From contig CAZMLE010000038.1 of NCBI GenBank assembly GCA_964567045.1, positions 1 to 37,426 of the forward strand: a DNA stretch of 37,426 bases, written 5' to 3'. The translations under genes were made by a program, and so were the position numbers. The stretch's first letter is position 1, and each line of letters begins with the position of its first letter. Below are positions 6,855 through 14,932 of this stretch, in pieces. Origin of the DNA: JAFNGF01 sp964567045. GTDB lineage: Bacteria; Planctomycetota; Phycisphaerae; Sedimentisphaerales; Anaerobacaceae. The notes beneath the pieces were generated by a model. The model did not search any database, was not told the DNA's origin, and saw only the letters and a program-made list of their open reading frames with translations.

Positions 6855-8492
6855 TTACTTTTTCCTCCTTAGTTCTTCTTTGATCCGCTGGATGTGTCCT
6901 CGGCCAAGACCTTTTACTTCGCAGCCAAGTTCAAAATATCGGCGGATTCTCTTGTCATCCAATATTCCGTAGCAATCAATCACTGCCAGCGGTGCACCTG
7001 CCCATTCAACTATTTTATCGGGGTCGAGCTGCAAATAAGACCCGTGCGGCACAGCAAGTATAATTGCCTGAACATCTTTGAGGGCACCCGGAAGGTCGCG
7101 ATGTACCCTAATATTGACTAGATTCTCCTGGTTGCTGAAGAATCTTGCTAAGGATTGGCCGATTGCCGGATATACATCCTGGTTTTCCAGCTCGTACCAG
7201 TGCTCAACGTAAGGGTCGTGGACGCGCATTTCGGCACCCATCTCTGTTAATCTTCGAACGACTACCTCCGAGCCGCTGTAGCGTGTGTCACCGACATCCT
7301 GGCGATAACTGGCGCCACACAGAAGAACCGTCACGCCGGCTATTTGCAGGCCCATGTTTCTAAGCGCGTCTCTTGTCAGGGTTGCTACGTGCAGGCCGCG
7401 AGTGTCATTGATGTCGATTGCAAGTGGCGTAATTTTGAATATATCGTCTTCAAAACCAAGAACGTGCTTATAGGCCCAGTACCCCAGGCCTCCATCCTTG
7501 GGCAAGCAGTAACCGCCGATGCCTGGGCCTGGAAATATAATGTTGTTATGCGTTGGCCTGACTTTGATCGCATTGATGACCTTGATCAGGTCGACGCCGT
7601 TGCGTTCCGCAAATACGCTCCACTCATCGAGAAATGCCAGCATGGTAGCACGGAACGAATTCTCAATGATTTTGGTGGTTTCCGATTCGATCGGACGGTC
7701 CATAATAGTCAGGGGAAACTTCTCGGTATTCAGCACTTCTCGCAAGAATTTCTCTACGCGCTGTCTTGCTTCTGCGTTGCATCCGGAACAGACCCGCCAA
7801 AAGTCCCGAATTGACGAGACGTAATTTCTGCCCGGCATAACTCGCTCGAAGCTGTGTGCCAGCAGGGGCTCGGCATTCATGCCACGAGCAGCAAAGGCCT
7901 TTTTCAGGATCGGCCAGGCAACAAATTCCGTTGTGCCGGGTGCGACTGTGGTTTCTATCAGCGTCAGACATTTCGGCGGTATTTTTTCACCAATGGTTTT
8001 CACTGTTGCTTCCAGAGCACCCATTTCGACTCTGCCGGTACGCATATTGCCCAGGTCGTGCTTGGCGTAATCGCACTGGACGTCCACGACCACGCAGTCA
8101 GCTAACTTAAGGCAGTCACTGTTGTATGTGGCGACGAGCGTCTTTTTCTCCAGCACGCAGCGAGCAATCATCGGCTCGACTTGGGGGTCTTCGGCTTTCA
8201 CCGGCGAGAGGCCTCGGTTAAGCAGCGGAATCTTCCAGTAACTTCGAGTGCTTGGCCGCTGGCAGCCGATGACAAACTTGCCGGGCTTACCGGTTTGCTT
8301 GTCGCAAGTATCGGCGATGATGGCTGCCATGACCACGCCGACAAAACCGACGCCCATCACCACCACGATTTCCTTGCCATCGCTGCGTGCCAGATTCACC
8401 AGTGATTGAATGCGCTCAAACTCCGCGGGGTACTGGTCTTGTCGGGGAAGCAGAAATTTTTCACCTGCCGGACTTGTTGAATAATCGGTCAT
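6855..8492 (-). CDS. Nucleotide-sugar dehydrogenase (UDP-glucose/GDP-mannose dehydrogenase family)
   Basis: This 545-residue enzyme oxidises the C6 alcohol of an NDP-sugar to the uronic acid, using two NAD+. A Rossmann motif VMGVGFVG (Gly47, Gly49, Gly52) opens the NAD domain, ETTVAPGTTE fits the conserved loop, and the catalytic cysteine is Cys329 in IGGYCLPKDGG. The C-terminal UDP-binding domain (about 370-530) has LLCGASYRQDVGDTRYSGS. It is about 100 residues longer than usual, with an N-terminal extension of some 40 residues. The product would supply uronic acids for surface polysaccharide; the exact sugar is not decidable. AAGGG lies about 8 bases before the ATG. It is monocistronic and divergent from the LamG gene. 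Confidence 0.88.
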   Translation of the reverse strand: MTDYSTSPAGEKFLLPRQDQYPAEFERIQSLVNLARSDGKEIVVVMGVGFVGVVMAAIIADTCDKQTGKPGKFVIGCQRPSTRSYWKIPLLNRGLSPVKAEDPQVEPMIARCVLEKKTLVATYNSDCLKLADCVVVDVQCDYAKHDLGNMRTGRVEMGALEATVKTIGEKIPPKCLTLIETTVAPGTTEFVAWPILKKAFAARGMNAEPLLAHSFERVMPGRNYVSSIRDFWRVCSGCNAEARQRVEKFLREVLNTEKFPLTIMDRPIESETTKIIENSFRATMLAFLDEWSVFAERNGVDLIKVINAIKVRPTHNNIIFPGPGIGGYCLPKDGGLGYWAYKHVLGFEDDIFKITPLAIDINDTRGLHVATLTRDALRNMGLQIAGVTVLLCGASYRQDVGDTRYSGSEVVVRRLTEMGAEMRVHDPYVEHWYELENQDVYPAIGQSLARFFSNQENLVNIRVHRDLPGALKDVQAIILAVPHGSYLQLDPDKIVEWAGAPLAVIDCYGILDDKRIRRYFELGCEVKGLGRGHIQRIKEELRRKK

Positions 8493-8650
8493 TGTACTTG
8501 CCCTTTCTTATGCCGTTCTCCCGGGTTCTTGTCACCTATGGTTCTTCTAATAGACGCGGCAAGTTTACCAACAATCATTCTGACATCAAGATTTTTCTAC
8601 TCTGTTTTTGCCCTGCATTGTCGGGCACCTGATACGGGCACGATTTTGTC

Positions 8651-8679
8651 TTGTAATGCCAAGGCAAAACTGATACAAT
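8651..8679 (+). promoter_or_regulatory. Possible promoter for the LamG-dockerin gene
   Basis: TTGTAA (8651-8656) and TACAAT (8674-8679) are separated by 17 bp, each matching the sigma-70 consensus at 4 or 5 of 6 positions. They lie about 75 bp before the ATG at 8753. Weak, pattern-based call. Confidence 0.35.
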
Positions 8680-8752
8680 GCTTTTAGTATTTGGGTTATT
8701 TCGAACATCGCTACTTCATAAGTCAGCTCTCCAGTTGGGCTGGAGGGTAACA

Positions 8753-11050
8753 ATGAAAAAAGCTTATACAGTGACCTCAGCCGTTGTTTCCTTGCTCATT
8801 CTGTTCGGCGGTGACATTTTAGCCGACGAACAAAGGTTCGAATACCCGTGTCATCTGGTCGATATCTACAATCCTGACCAGGACTGCTGGAAAGGTATGG
8901 ATGTTGATGGGCGCTGGCCCGTTCCGGTAGAGCCGGCGTTGTTGTTGGTCGGCCCTCCACCATCAAAAGTCTCAGGCGTTACCCTGCCGACCGACCATTG
9001 GGTGGAGTTGCAGTTCCGCGGCCCAATAGTAGATGGCCCAGGAGACGACATATTCCTTATCGAGCAAGGTCAGTGCGGAGAACAAGCCCTCATTTTCCTT
9101 ACAGACGGCGCGGAGCAAGAGTACTTGCTTGGTATGGTACGGAGTTTGGATACAGGCCTGGATATATCGACTCGGATTGCTCTCGATATCGCTGGTCTGT
9201 CGCTGCCGTTCCCACCTTCTGCCGTGCGTATTGTCGCGGTAGATAATGAGGGCGGCTCACCCGGTTTCGACATAGCTAATGTGATGGCGCGAATTTACAT
9301 TGCTCGCGGCGACACCGCTGGCAGCCCCGTCCCGCCGGATGGTGCCGCAGATGTGCCAACCGGTGCTGTCCTTAGCTGGTCGCCCGGACGCCACGCAGCA
9401 AGGCATACGGTTTACTTCGGCACCAGCCCGGACGACGTCGGCGCAAATGCCGCCCCTGTCAGCAGCCCTTCGCAGCCGCAGGACGCCAATAGATTCGATC
9501 CCGGCGGCCTGCAATTGGGCAAAACTTATTACTGGAAGGTCGATGAAGTCAACGATGCGGATGCAGATAGTCTCTGGATGGGCAGCATTTGGAGCTTCAC
9601 GGTTGTTGACCACATCGTGCTGGACAATTTTGAGTCCTACAATAGGCAAATTAAACCGATATACGAGACCTGGGAACAGATGGGGGAAGCGTTCGTAGAT
9701 ATTTCGATTGATCCGGTTCACTCATGCCGGCAAGCGATGAAGCTGGACTACTACTACGACCGTGAGTTCTATTCTGAGGTTGTCCGCACTTTCAGCCCTC
9801 CACAGAATTGGGCCTCAGCCGGCGTTAAATTTCTGGAGCTATTTTTCTACGGTCGGCCTGGTAACGATGGCAACGGACAGATGTACGTCGCTTTTGGCGA
9901 CGGCAATATCACCGTGCGCGTGCCGTACGACGGCGATGCAAACAACATCAAGAGGCAAACCTGGCAGACCTGGCGAATTCCCCTGCAAGAATTAACCGGA
10001 CTAAATCTTGCCAGTGTCGAAACTATTGCTATTGGTTTCCGCCCCGGGATGAGTGAGCCGCCCGGCAGCGGAGTCGGCACCGTGTACTTCGATGATATTA
10101 CTCTGCATCCAGCCAGATGTCTGCCGGAGAACAGGCCCCATGCTGACCTCAGCGGGGACTGTGCTGTTGACTTTGAAGACGTTCAGCAGATGACCGATAG
10201 TTGGCTGGACAGAGGCTATAACGTTTATCCCGTAGCGGCGCCCAAGCCGCCGCTGGCCTGGTATAAATTCGATGGTGACACCAACGATAGCATCGGCAGC
10301 AGCCACGGCATACCTCACGGCAGCCCGACCTATGCCCCCGGCGTGTTCGGCCAGGCAATCAGTTTCGATGGCTTTGATGATTCTGTGAGCATAGGTGGCG
10401 CCTCTGGGCTGTTTGGCAAAGTCAACAAGACGATAACAATTGCCTTCTGGCAATACGGCAAAGATTCACCGCACCATACCGATACGGTGTGCTGTTCAAA
10501 TTATACTTATGGCGTCCGGAATCCCACAATAGCTATAAATCTCGGCTGCTGGCGACAGCCCGGCAAATACAATTGGGACTGTGGCTATCCGTGGTCCTTT
10601 GACGATCGCCTCAGCGGATACCACCGCTCTAAGGCCGAATGGACAGGCCGATGGAACCATTGGGCCTTCACCTCCCGTAAGGGATCCCCTCCCGTAAGGG
10701 ATCCCCAAGCGGAAAGCGGAAAAGATGCCAATACGGACACTATGAAGATTTTTCTCAATGGCGTTCTTTACGACAGCCGCATCGGTGCGGGCTCCCCGAT
10801 AACCGGCATTAGCTCATTTGAGATTGGCTCCGGCTGGTATGGCCGATATGATGGTTTGATTGATGACTTTCGTATTTATGATTGCGTTCTTTCCCAGCCC
10901 GAGATCGCGTACCTCGCGACCAATGGCACAGGCATTTTCGATTTGGCGTTGTTGTCGCCTGCCGATTTATACACTGACGACCGGATAGACCTCCACGATC
11001 TTGCTTTATTGGCCAGCGAATGGCTCGACAACATGGTGACCCCGCAATAA
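8753..11050 (+). CDS. Exported multidomain LamG protein with dockerin-like motifs
   Basis: This 765-residue protein starts at ATG 8753, because GGAGGG lies 5 bases upstream and a signal peptide follows at once (MKKAYTV to about residue 24). In order: a unique N-terminal domain (25-185), an Fn3-like module (190-285, with YFGTS and TYYWKVDEV), a carbohydrate-binding-like beta domain (290-455, starting VLDNFESYN), a dockerin-like motif (near 465-480, DLSGDCAVDFEDV), a LamG/concanavalin-like domain (about 500-730), and a second dockerin-like motif (DLYTDDRIDLHDL). No catalytic residues were recognised; a surface or binding role is likely. Palindromic repeats are inserted in frame at 10673-10713, and the stop codon lies inside the hairpin repeat at 11040-11093. 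Confidence 0.8.
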   Translation: MKKAYTVTSAVVSLLILFGGDILADEQRFEYPCHLVDIYNPDQDCWKGMDVDGRWPVPVEPALLLVGPPPSKVSGVTLPTDHWVELQFRGPIVDGPGDDIFLIEQGQCGEQALIFLTDGAEQEYLLGMVRSLDTGLDISTRIALDIAGLSLPFPPSAVRIVAVDNEGGSPGFDIANVMARIYIARGDTAGSPVPPDGAADVPTGAVLSWSPGRHAARHTVYFGTSPDDVGANAAPVSSPSQPQDANRFDPGGLQLGKTYYWKVDEVNDADADSLWMGSIWSFTVVDHIVLDNFESYNRQIKPIYETWEQMGEAFVDISIDPVHSCRQAMKLDYYYDREFYSEVVRTFSPPQNWASAGVKFLELFFYGRPGNDGNGQMYVAFGDGNITVRVPYDGDANNIKRQTWQTWRIPLQELTGLNLASVETIAIGFRPGMSEPPGSGVGTVYFDDITLHPARCLPENRPHADLSGDCAVDFEDVQQMTDSWLDRGYNVYPVAAPKPPLAWYKFDGDTNDSIGSSHGIPHGSPTYAPGVFGQAISFDGFDDSVSIGGASGLFGKVNKTITIAFWQYGKDSPHHTDTVCCSNYTYGVRNPTIAINLGCWRQPGKYNWDCGYPWSFDDRLSGYHRSKAEWTGRWNHWAFTSRKGSPPVRDPQAESGKDANTDTMKIFLNGVLYDSRIGAGSPITGISSFEIGSGWYGRYDGLIDDFRIYDCVLSQPEIAYLATNGTGIFDLALLSPADLYTDDRIDLHDLALLASEWLDNMVTPQ
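10673..10713 (-). repeat. 24-bp GGATCC-type repeat, one full and one partial copy, in frame inside LamG gene
   Basis: Copies of the repeat are read on the minus strand: a full 24-bp unit at 10690-10713 and a 17-bp partial unit at 10673-10689. Each contains GGGATCCC next to TTACGGGA. They encode an extra RKGSPPVRDPQAE-like stretch within the LamG domain. Other copies are at 13978-14001, 14020-14043 and 28137-28160. Confidence 0.85.
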
Positions 11051-11093
11051 ATTGCGGGGCTAACCGGTTAACCCCGCCATCACTATGGCGGGG
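11040..11093 (+). repeat. 54-bp double-hairpin repeat at gene 3' end
   Basis: Two perfect hairpins, CCCCGCAAT/ATTGCGGGG (11040-11059) and CCCCGCCAT/ATGGCGGGG (11072-11093), are joined by the palindrome TAACCGGTTA. It is identical at 53 of 54 positions to 25679-25732. The TAA stop of the LamG gene (11048-11050) lies in the first hairpin loop. Confidence 0.9.
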
Positions 11094-11116
11094 TTGGCCA
11101 TAAACAACGCCGCAAA

Positions 11117-11157
11117 CCCCGTGAGATAGGCCGAAAGGCCGCCATCTCACGGGGCGG
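11117..11157. repeat. GC-rich hairpin downstream of the LamG gene
   Basis: A perfect 11-bp stem, CCCCGTGAGAT/ATCTCACGGGG, encloses a smaller GGCC hairpin. It follows the 54-bp repeat and could end or stabilise the transcript. It has no T-run after it, so it is not a canonical intrinsic terminator. Confidence 0.6.
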
Positions 11158-11237
11158 ATTTGATATACTTTCACCATTAGATATCATAAAATACCGAAGC
11201 CGCCTCAAAGCGTAAGTGCAAAATAAGGAGCAGTATA

Positions 11238-12020
11238 ATGTGTGGTAAACTGAGTCTTCCGGTAGTTTTGGCTTGCGTACTGTGCATCCTATGCACCGCA
11301 GCAGAAAAGGACACGGCCCCCACTCTTGCTTCGCAAGAAGCTGTGGGGGTAACTCTTGACAATGATCCGAATCTTGTAGGCTGGTGGAAGTTTGACGAAG
11401 CATCGGGCAAGGCCGCAGCAGATGCTTCAAAATATGGGCACAAGTGCACGCTTAAGGGTGACCTGTCGTTCGAGGGAAATTCGTCCCCAGGCAGGATAGG
11501 CAGAGCACTCAAACTTGAGGGCGGCGACGATTACGTTGAGATAGCCGGATACAAAGGCGTCACCGGCACCCGGCCTCGAACCGTGGCGGCCTGGATCAAA
11601 ACAACGATAGACCGGGGCGAAATCATTTCCTGGGGCGCAGATGACTACGGCAGAATGTGGACATTCGGATTCATCAGAGGACGTATTGGCGTCACGCCCA
11701 AAGGCGGGTATCTTTACATCAACGATGCCGTCCACGACAACCAGTGGCATCACCTAACAGCAGTGGTGCAAAAAGCAGAGCTGCCAAATCTGCATGACCA
11801 TGTCAAGCTCTATAAAGACGGCACACTGGCGGAAATCCATGACATCGGCCTTTTGGACCTTTGGCCGATCGAGACCGGCAGCAAGCTTGACGTCAGAATA
11901 GGCAGGCGATTCAACGGCCTCATTGACGACCTTCGCATCTACGACCGTGCCCTGTCGGAGGACGAAATAAAGGTTCTGTTCACGTTGCAGAGTGATCGAA
12001 AGGAGAAAAGCGATGGATAA
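11238..12020 (+). CDS. Exported LamG-domain protein
   Basis: This 260-residue protein has a signal peptide (to about residue 22) followed by a single LamG/concanavalin-like domain (about 45-255). Typical strand motifs are visible: LVGWWKFDEASG, DYVEIAGY, TVAAWIKT, DNQWHHLTAVV, and the terminal FNGLIDDLRIYDRALSEDEI. LamG domains bind carbohydrates or proteins and have no chemistry of their own. AAGGAG lies 7 bases before ATG 11238. The stop overlaps the start of the aldo/keto-reductase-like gene by 8 bp, so the two are coupled. A palindromic repeat at 11317-11349 is inserted in frame between signal peptide and domain. Confidence 0.82.
   Translation: MCGKLSLPVVLACVLCILCTAAEKDTAPTLASQEAVGVTLDNDPNLVGWWKFDEASGKAAADASKYGHKCTLKGDLSFEGNSSPGRIGRALKLEGGDDYVEIAGYKGVTGTRPRTVAAWIKTTIDRGEIISWGADDYGRMWTFGFIRGRIGVTPKGGYLYINDAVHDNQWHHLTAVVQKAELPNLHDHVKLYKDGTLAEIHDIGLLDLWPIETGSKLDVRIGRRFNGLIDDLRIYDRALSEDEIKVLFTLQSDRKEKSDG
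11317..11349. repeat. In-frame palindrome in LamG gene
   Basis: Nested stems CCCCCAC/GTGGGGG (11317-11323, 11343-11349) and TCTTGC/GCAAGA (11324-11329, 11333-11338) lie in the coding region. The encoded APTLASQEAVGV linker does not belong to the LamG fold. Confidence 0.65.
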
Positions 12021-13029
12021 TACTAAGACCAGCAGACGCCGATTTATCAGCGATGCGGCGATGATGGCTGCGGGCGTGGCGGCAGGCTTAAGCACCGCCG
12101 GCGCGCCGGGGCTCGGAGCCGCTCGCGCTGATGCTGTGGACACGTCTAAGATTCTCAATTACAACCCGAACATGGAGTACCGCCGGCAGGGTAAGACCAA
12201 TTTGACGGTCTCAGCGGTCTGCCTGGGCGGACATTCGAGCAGCGACGACAAAGAACGCTACGAGATTGTTAGCCGCTGCATCGATGCGGGCATCAACTAT
12301 ATCGACGCGTGCACCAATGGTGAAGTAATCAGAGACGCCAAGGCCCTAAAAGGACGCCGGGACAAGATGTATCTGGCTCTGTCCCACTGCGGCAACGAGG
12401 TGCGTAATCCGGATTACCGCACCGCGAAAAAACTGCTGGAAGTCCTGGACGGCCTGCTGAAAGAGTCCGGGCAGGAATACACCGATTTGTGGCGGATCAC
12501 CTGCTATGAACCGGGCGGCAGACACTCGTTTGACACCTCTTGCGAGATTGTCGATGCCATGGAGAAGGCCAAAAAGCAGGGTAAGGCTCGATTTATCGGC
12601 TTTTCCTCCCACGACCGCCGATGGATTAAGTTTATGATCGAATACTTCCCGCAAATTGATGTCGTTTGTTTTCCGTTTACTACCATGAGTAAGGCTGCAC
12701 CGAAAGACAGTCTCTTCGAAGCCTTAAAGAAGTGTGACGTGGGCGCCTTCGGCATTAAGCCTTTTGCAGCCGCCTCGCTATTCACGGGCGATCCAGAAGA
12801 AGACGACCGCCGGGCACGCCTGGCCATCCGGTACATCCTCCATAGTAACACCGTAATACCCATACCGGGCATGAACAGTATCCACGAGGTCGACAATGTG
12901 ACCAAGGCCTTAACCGAACGCCGGCAGCTTGACTTGACAGAAAGAGCCGAACTTCAAAACGCTAGCAGACAGATGTGGACCCACTTACCAGGACACTATC
13001 AATGGCTGAAGGACTGGGAATACGTCTAA
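12013..13029 (+). CDS. Exported aldo/keto-reductase-like protein with incomplete catalytic tetrad
   Basis: This 338-residue protein starts at ATG 12013, preceded by AGGAG 7 bases upstream. It has a twin-arginine-type leader (SRRRFIS, then an Ala-rich region to about residue 40), so it is probably exported folded. The rest is an aldo/keto-reductase barrel: YRRQGKTNLTVSAVCLGG, then INYIDACTNGE and GFSSHDRR. The usual Asp-Tyr-Lys-His tetrad is mostly missing: Asp98 is present, but Tyr is replaced in the TNGE segment, no Lys is seen in LALSHCG, and the His position reads ITCYEP. It may be a binding protein or a different oxidoreductase. It is coupled to the LamG gene before it and followed after 25 bp by a cytochrome gene. 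Confidence 0.75.
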   Translation: MDNTKTSRRRFISDAAMMAAGVAAGLSTAGAPGLGAARADAVDTSKILNYNPNMEYRRQGKTNLTVSAVCLGGHSSSDDKERYEIVSRCIDAGINYIDACTNGEVIRDAKALKGRRDKMYLALSHCGNEVRNPDYRTAKKLLEVLDGLLKESGQEYTDLWRITCYEPGGRHSFDTSCEIVDAMEKAKKQGKARFIGFSSHDRRWIKFMIEYFPQIDVVCFPFTTMSKAAPKDSLFEALKKCDVGAFGIKPFAAASLFTGDPEEDDRRARLAIRYILHSNTVIPIPGMNSIHEVDNVTKALTERRQLDLTERAELQNASRQMWTHLPGHYQWLKDWEYV

Positions 13030-13054
13030 TCGCTCCGGCGCAGAGGTGTAATAT

Positions 13055-13609
13055 ATGCACCATCTTCTCTTCGGCTTCGTTCTGACGATGGCAATGGTTG
13101 CCGGAGCGGGCTGTGAGCAGATAAAGACTCAAGAGAACCCGAACATAGACGCCGTCGAGGCCGACAGCAAAAACGCAGCGACCAACCAGCCTATGGCAGA
13201 CAATGAGCATCTGCTGCTTCTTGGTGATGAGTCTCCATTATTGGTCGATGATTCTCCGAATGCTGGGACGTGGGCAGATAACAGCCGGTGCTTTGTTTGC
13301 CACGTTAACTACATGCAGGAGGTCCTTGCCGCTCGTCACGCCCAAGCGAATATCGGCTGCAAGGATTGCCACGGCGAAAGTGACGCCCATATTGCCGATG
13401 AATCCTGGGCCTCAGGCGGCACGGGCACACCGCCAGAGGTCATGTATCCCAGAGCAAAGATAAATCCAGCCTGTATGGCCTGTCACCCCAAAGACAAGAT
13501 CGGCACCGAAGACCACCAATCTGTTGTCGCCGGCACTGCTGCGGAGAAAGTCTGCACTGATTGTCACGGCAACCATCGGCTAACTCATCGCAGATGCAAA
13601 TGGAAGTAG
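13055..13609 (+). CDS. Tetraheme c-type cytochrome lipoprotein
   Basis: This 184-residue protein has a lipoprotein signal with Cys20 after VAGAG, so it should be anchored in a membrane after export. Four CxxCH heme-attachment motifs are visible: CFVCH (79), CKDCH (102), CMACH (140) and CTDCH (167). Such cytochromes carry electrons in the periplasm or at the cell surface. About 55 disordered residues separate lipid anchor and heme domain. GAGGTG lies 7 bases before ATG 13055. It directly follows the Tat-exported aldo/keto-reductase-like gene; an electron-transfer partnership is possible but only inferred from order. Confidence 0.85.
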   Translation: MHHLLFGFVLTMAMVAGAGCEQIKTQENPNIDAVEADSKNAATNQPMADNEHLLLLGDESPLLVDDSPNAGTWADNSRCFVCHVNYMQEVLAARHAQANIGCKDCHGESDAHIADESWASGGTGTPPEVMYPRAKINPACMACHPKDKIGTEDHQSVVAGTAAEKVCTDCHGNHRLTHRRCKWK

Positions 13610-13643
13610 GACGACCTACACTAAGTTGACAGGAAGTTCAATA

Positions 13644-14882
13644 ATGTCAAAAGCTCAATTTGGGACCCCGCTTGGCGGGAAACCTCGGTCAATAGCTGTG
13701 ATGACGGGCGGAGGAGATTGTCCTGGGCTAAATGCCGTGATTCGGGCTGTGACCAAGACAGCCATAAGCAAATACGCCCTTGAGGTGTGGGGGGTTCAGG
13801 ATGGCTATCTTGGGCTGATCGAAAACCGGATAAACCGTTTAAGTTATAACGACGTGAGCAATATCCTGACCGTCGGCGGTACTATTCTGGGGACAAGCAA
13901 CACTGCCGACCCGTTCAAGTTCCCGGTCCCCTGCCTTAGCAGGGGCAAGCTTGCCCACGTGGCACGGGCTTCCAGCCTCCGCTTGGGGATCCCTTACGGG
14001 ACGTGGGCCCCACGGCCAGTCCGCTTAGGGATCCCTTACGGGAGATGGCCGTGCCACAAGACGCAGTTCAAAGACGTTTCGAATGATTGTCTGAAGGCGC
14101 TCGAACAGCGAAACATCGATGCCCTAATTTGTATCGGCGGTGACGGTACGATGGCCTCAGCGGCGCGCCTCGCAAAAAAGGGCCTGCCCATTATAGGAGT
14201 GCCAAAAACAATCGACAACGACCTTTATGGCACAGATGTTACCTTCGGCTTCAATACGGCGGTGACAACTGCAACTGATGCGATTGACAAGGTCCATACC
14301 AGCGCCAGCGCGCATCATAGAGTGATGATTATTGAAGTGATGGGCAGATATGCCGGGTGGATTGCGCTTTACAGCGGCGTGGCTGGTGGAGCAGATGTAA
14401 TACTAATCCCGGAAGTTCCTTACAAGCTGGAGAAAGTGTGCGAATACGTTTTGGGCCGGTCACGGCGAGGCAAGCGATTCAGCATTCTGGTAGTATCTGA
14501 AGGAGCTCGGGAAAAAGGCGGCCAGATGGTCGTTCAAAAGAGGATCGCAACCAGTCCGGACCCATTGCGCCTGGGCGGAATTGGCAACAAGCTCGCCGAA
14601 GACATCAACAGGCGAACGGGTCTGGATTGTCGTGCCGTGATACTTGGCCATGTTCAACGGGGCGGTACGCCAACTCCATACGACAGGACGCTCGCTACTA
14701 ATTTCGGGCATGCGGCGGTTGAATTATTGGTTAGGGGCATAAAGAACCGCATGGTCGTTCTAAGAGGTGGGAGACTTTCCAGTATCAGCCTATCGCGCGT
14801 CGCCGGTAAAATAAGAAAGGTTCCGAGAAATCATGAGCTAATAAAGGCCGCTCTGGCCATCGGAACAAGTTTTGGCGTCTGA
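13644..14882 (+). CDS. pfkA: 6-phosphofructokinase carrying in-frame repeat insertions
   Basis: This 412-residue enzyme phosphorylates fructose 6-phosphate to the 1,6-bisphosphate in glycolysis. Motifs: MTGGGDCPGLNAVIRA near the N-terminus, IGGDGT (about 160-165), PKTIDNDL, GFNTAVTTATDAI, EVMGRYAGWIAL and GHVQRGGTPTPYDR. Gly in GGDGT with Lys in PKTIDND is, by family knowledge, the combination of one ATP-using clade; PPi-dependent enzymes usually have GGDD. Start ATG 13644 has AGGA 8 bases upstream. Oddities: a palindromic repeat at residues 7-14 (13662-13684) and a 131-bp composite block adding about 44 residues (95-138) between LGTSNTADPFK and the GGDGT helix. Whether the enzyme tolerates it cannot be told from sequence. 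Confidence 0.88.
   Translation: MSKAQFGTPLGGKPRSIAVMTGGGDCPGLNAVIRAVTKTAISKYALEVWGVQDGYLGLIENRINRLSYNDVSNILTVGGTILGTSNTADPFKFPVPCLSRGKLAHVARASSLRLGIPYGTWAPRPVRLGIPYGRWPCHKTQFKDVSNDCLKALEQRNIDALICIGGDGTMASAARLAKKGLPIIGVPKTIDNDLYGTDVTFGFNTAVTTATDAIDKVHTSASAHHRVMIIEVMGRYAGWIALYSGVAGGADVILIPEVPYKLEKVCEYVLGRSRRGKRFSILVVSEGAREKGGQMVVQKRIATSPDPLRLGGIGNKLAEDINRRTGLDCRAVILGHVQRGGTPTPYDRTLATNFGHAAVELLVRGIKNRMVVLRGGRLSSISLSRVAGKIRKVPRNHELIKAALAIGTSFGV
13662..13684. repeat. Short CCCCGC-type palindrome at the N-terminus of pfkA
   Basis: GGGACCCCGCTTGGCGGGAA resembles the insert in the response regulator gene at 22960-22983, at roughly 20 of 22 positions. It encodes a GTPLGGK stretch before the first conserved strand. 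Confidence 0.5.
13927..14057. repeat. Composite palindromic repeat block inside pfkA
   Basis: The block starts with hairpin CCCCTGC/GCAGGGG (13927-13944) and GGGCAAGCTTGCCC. A second element bounded by GTGGCACGG (13959-13967) and CCGTGCCAC (14049-14057) follows, which encloses two 24-bp GGATCC-type units (13978-14001 and 14020-14043, 42 bp apart). All are read through in frame. Confidence 0.85.
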
Positions 14883-14932
14883 TAAACGGGAGGTGCAGAA
14901 CGGGCGCAAATAATCTCAAAGCAGAATTTCTG

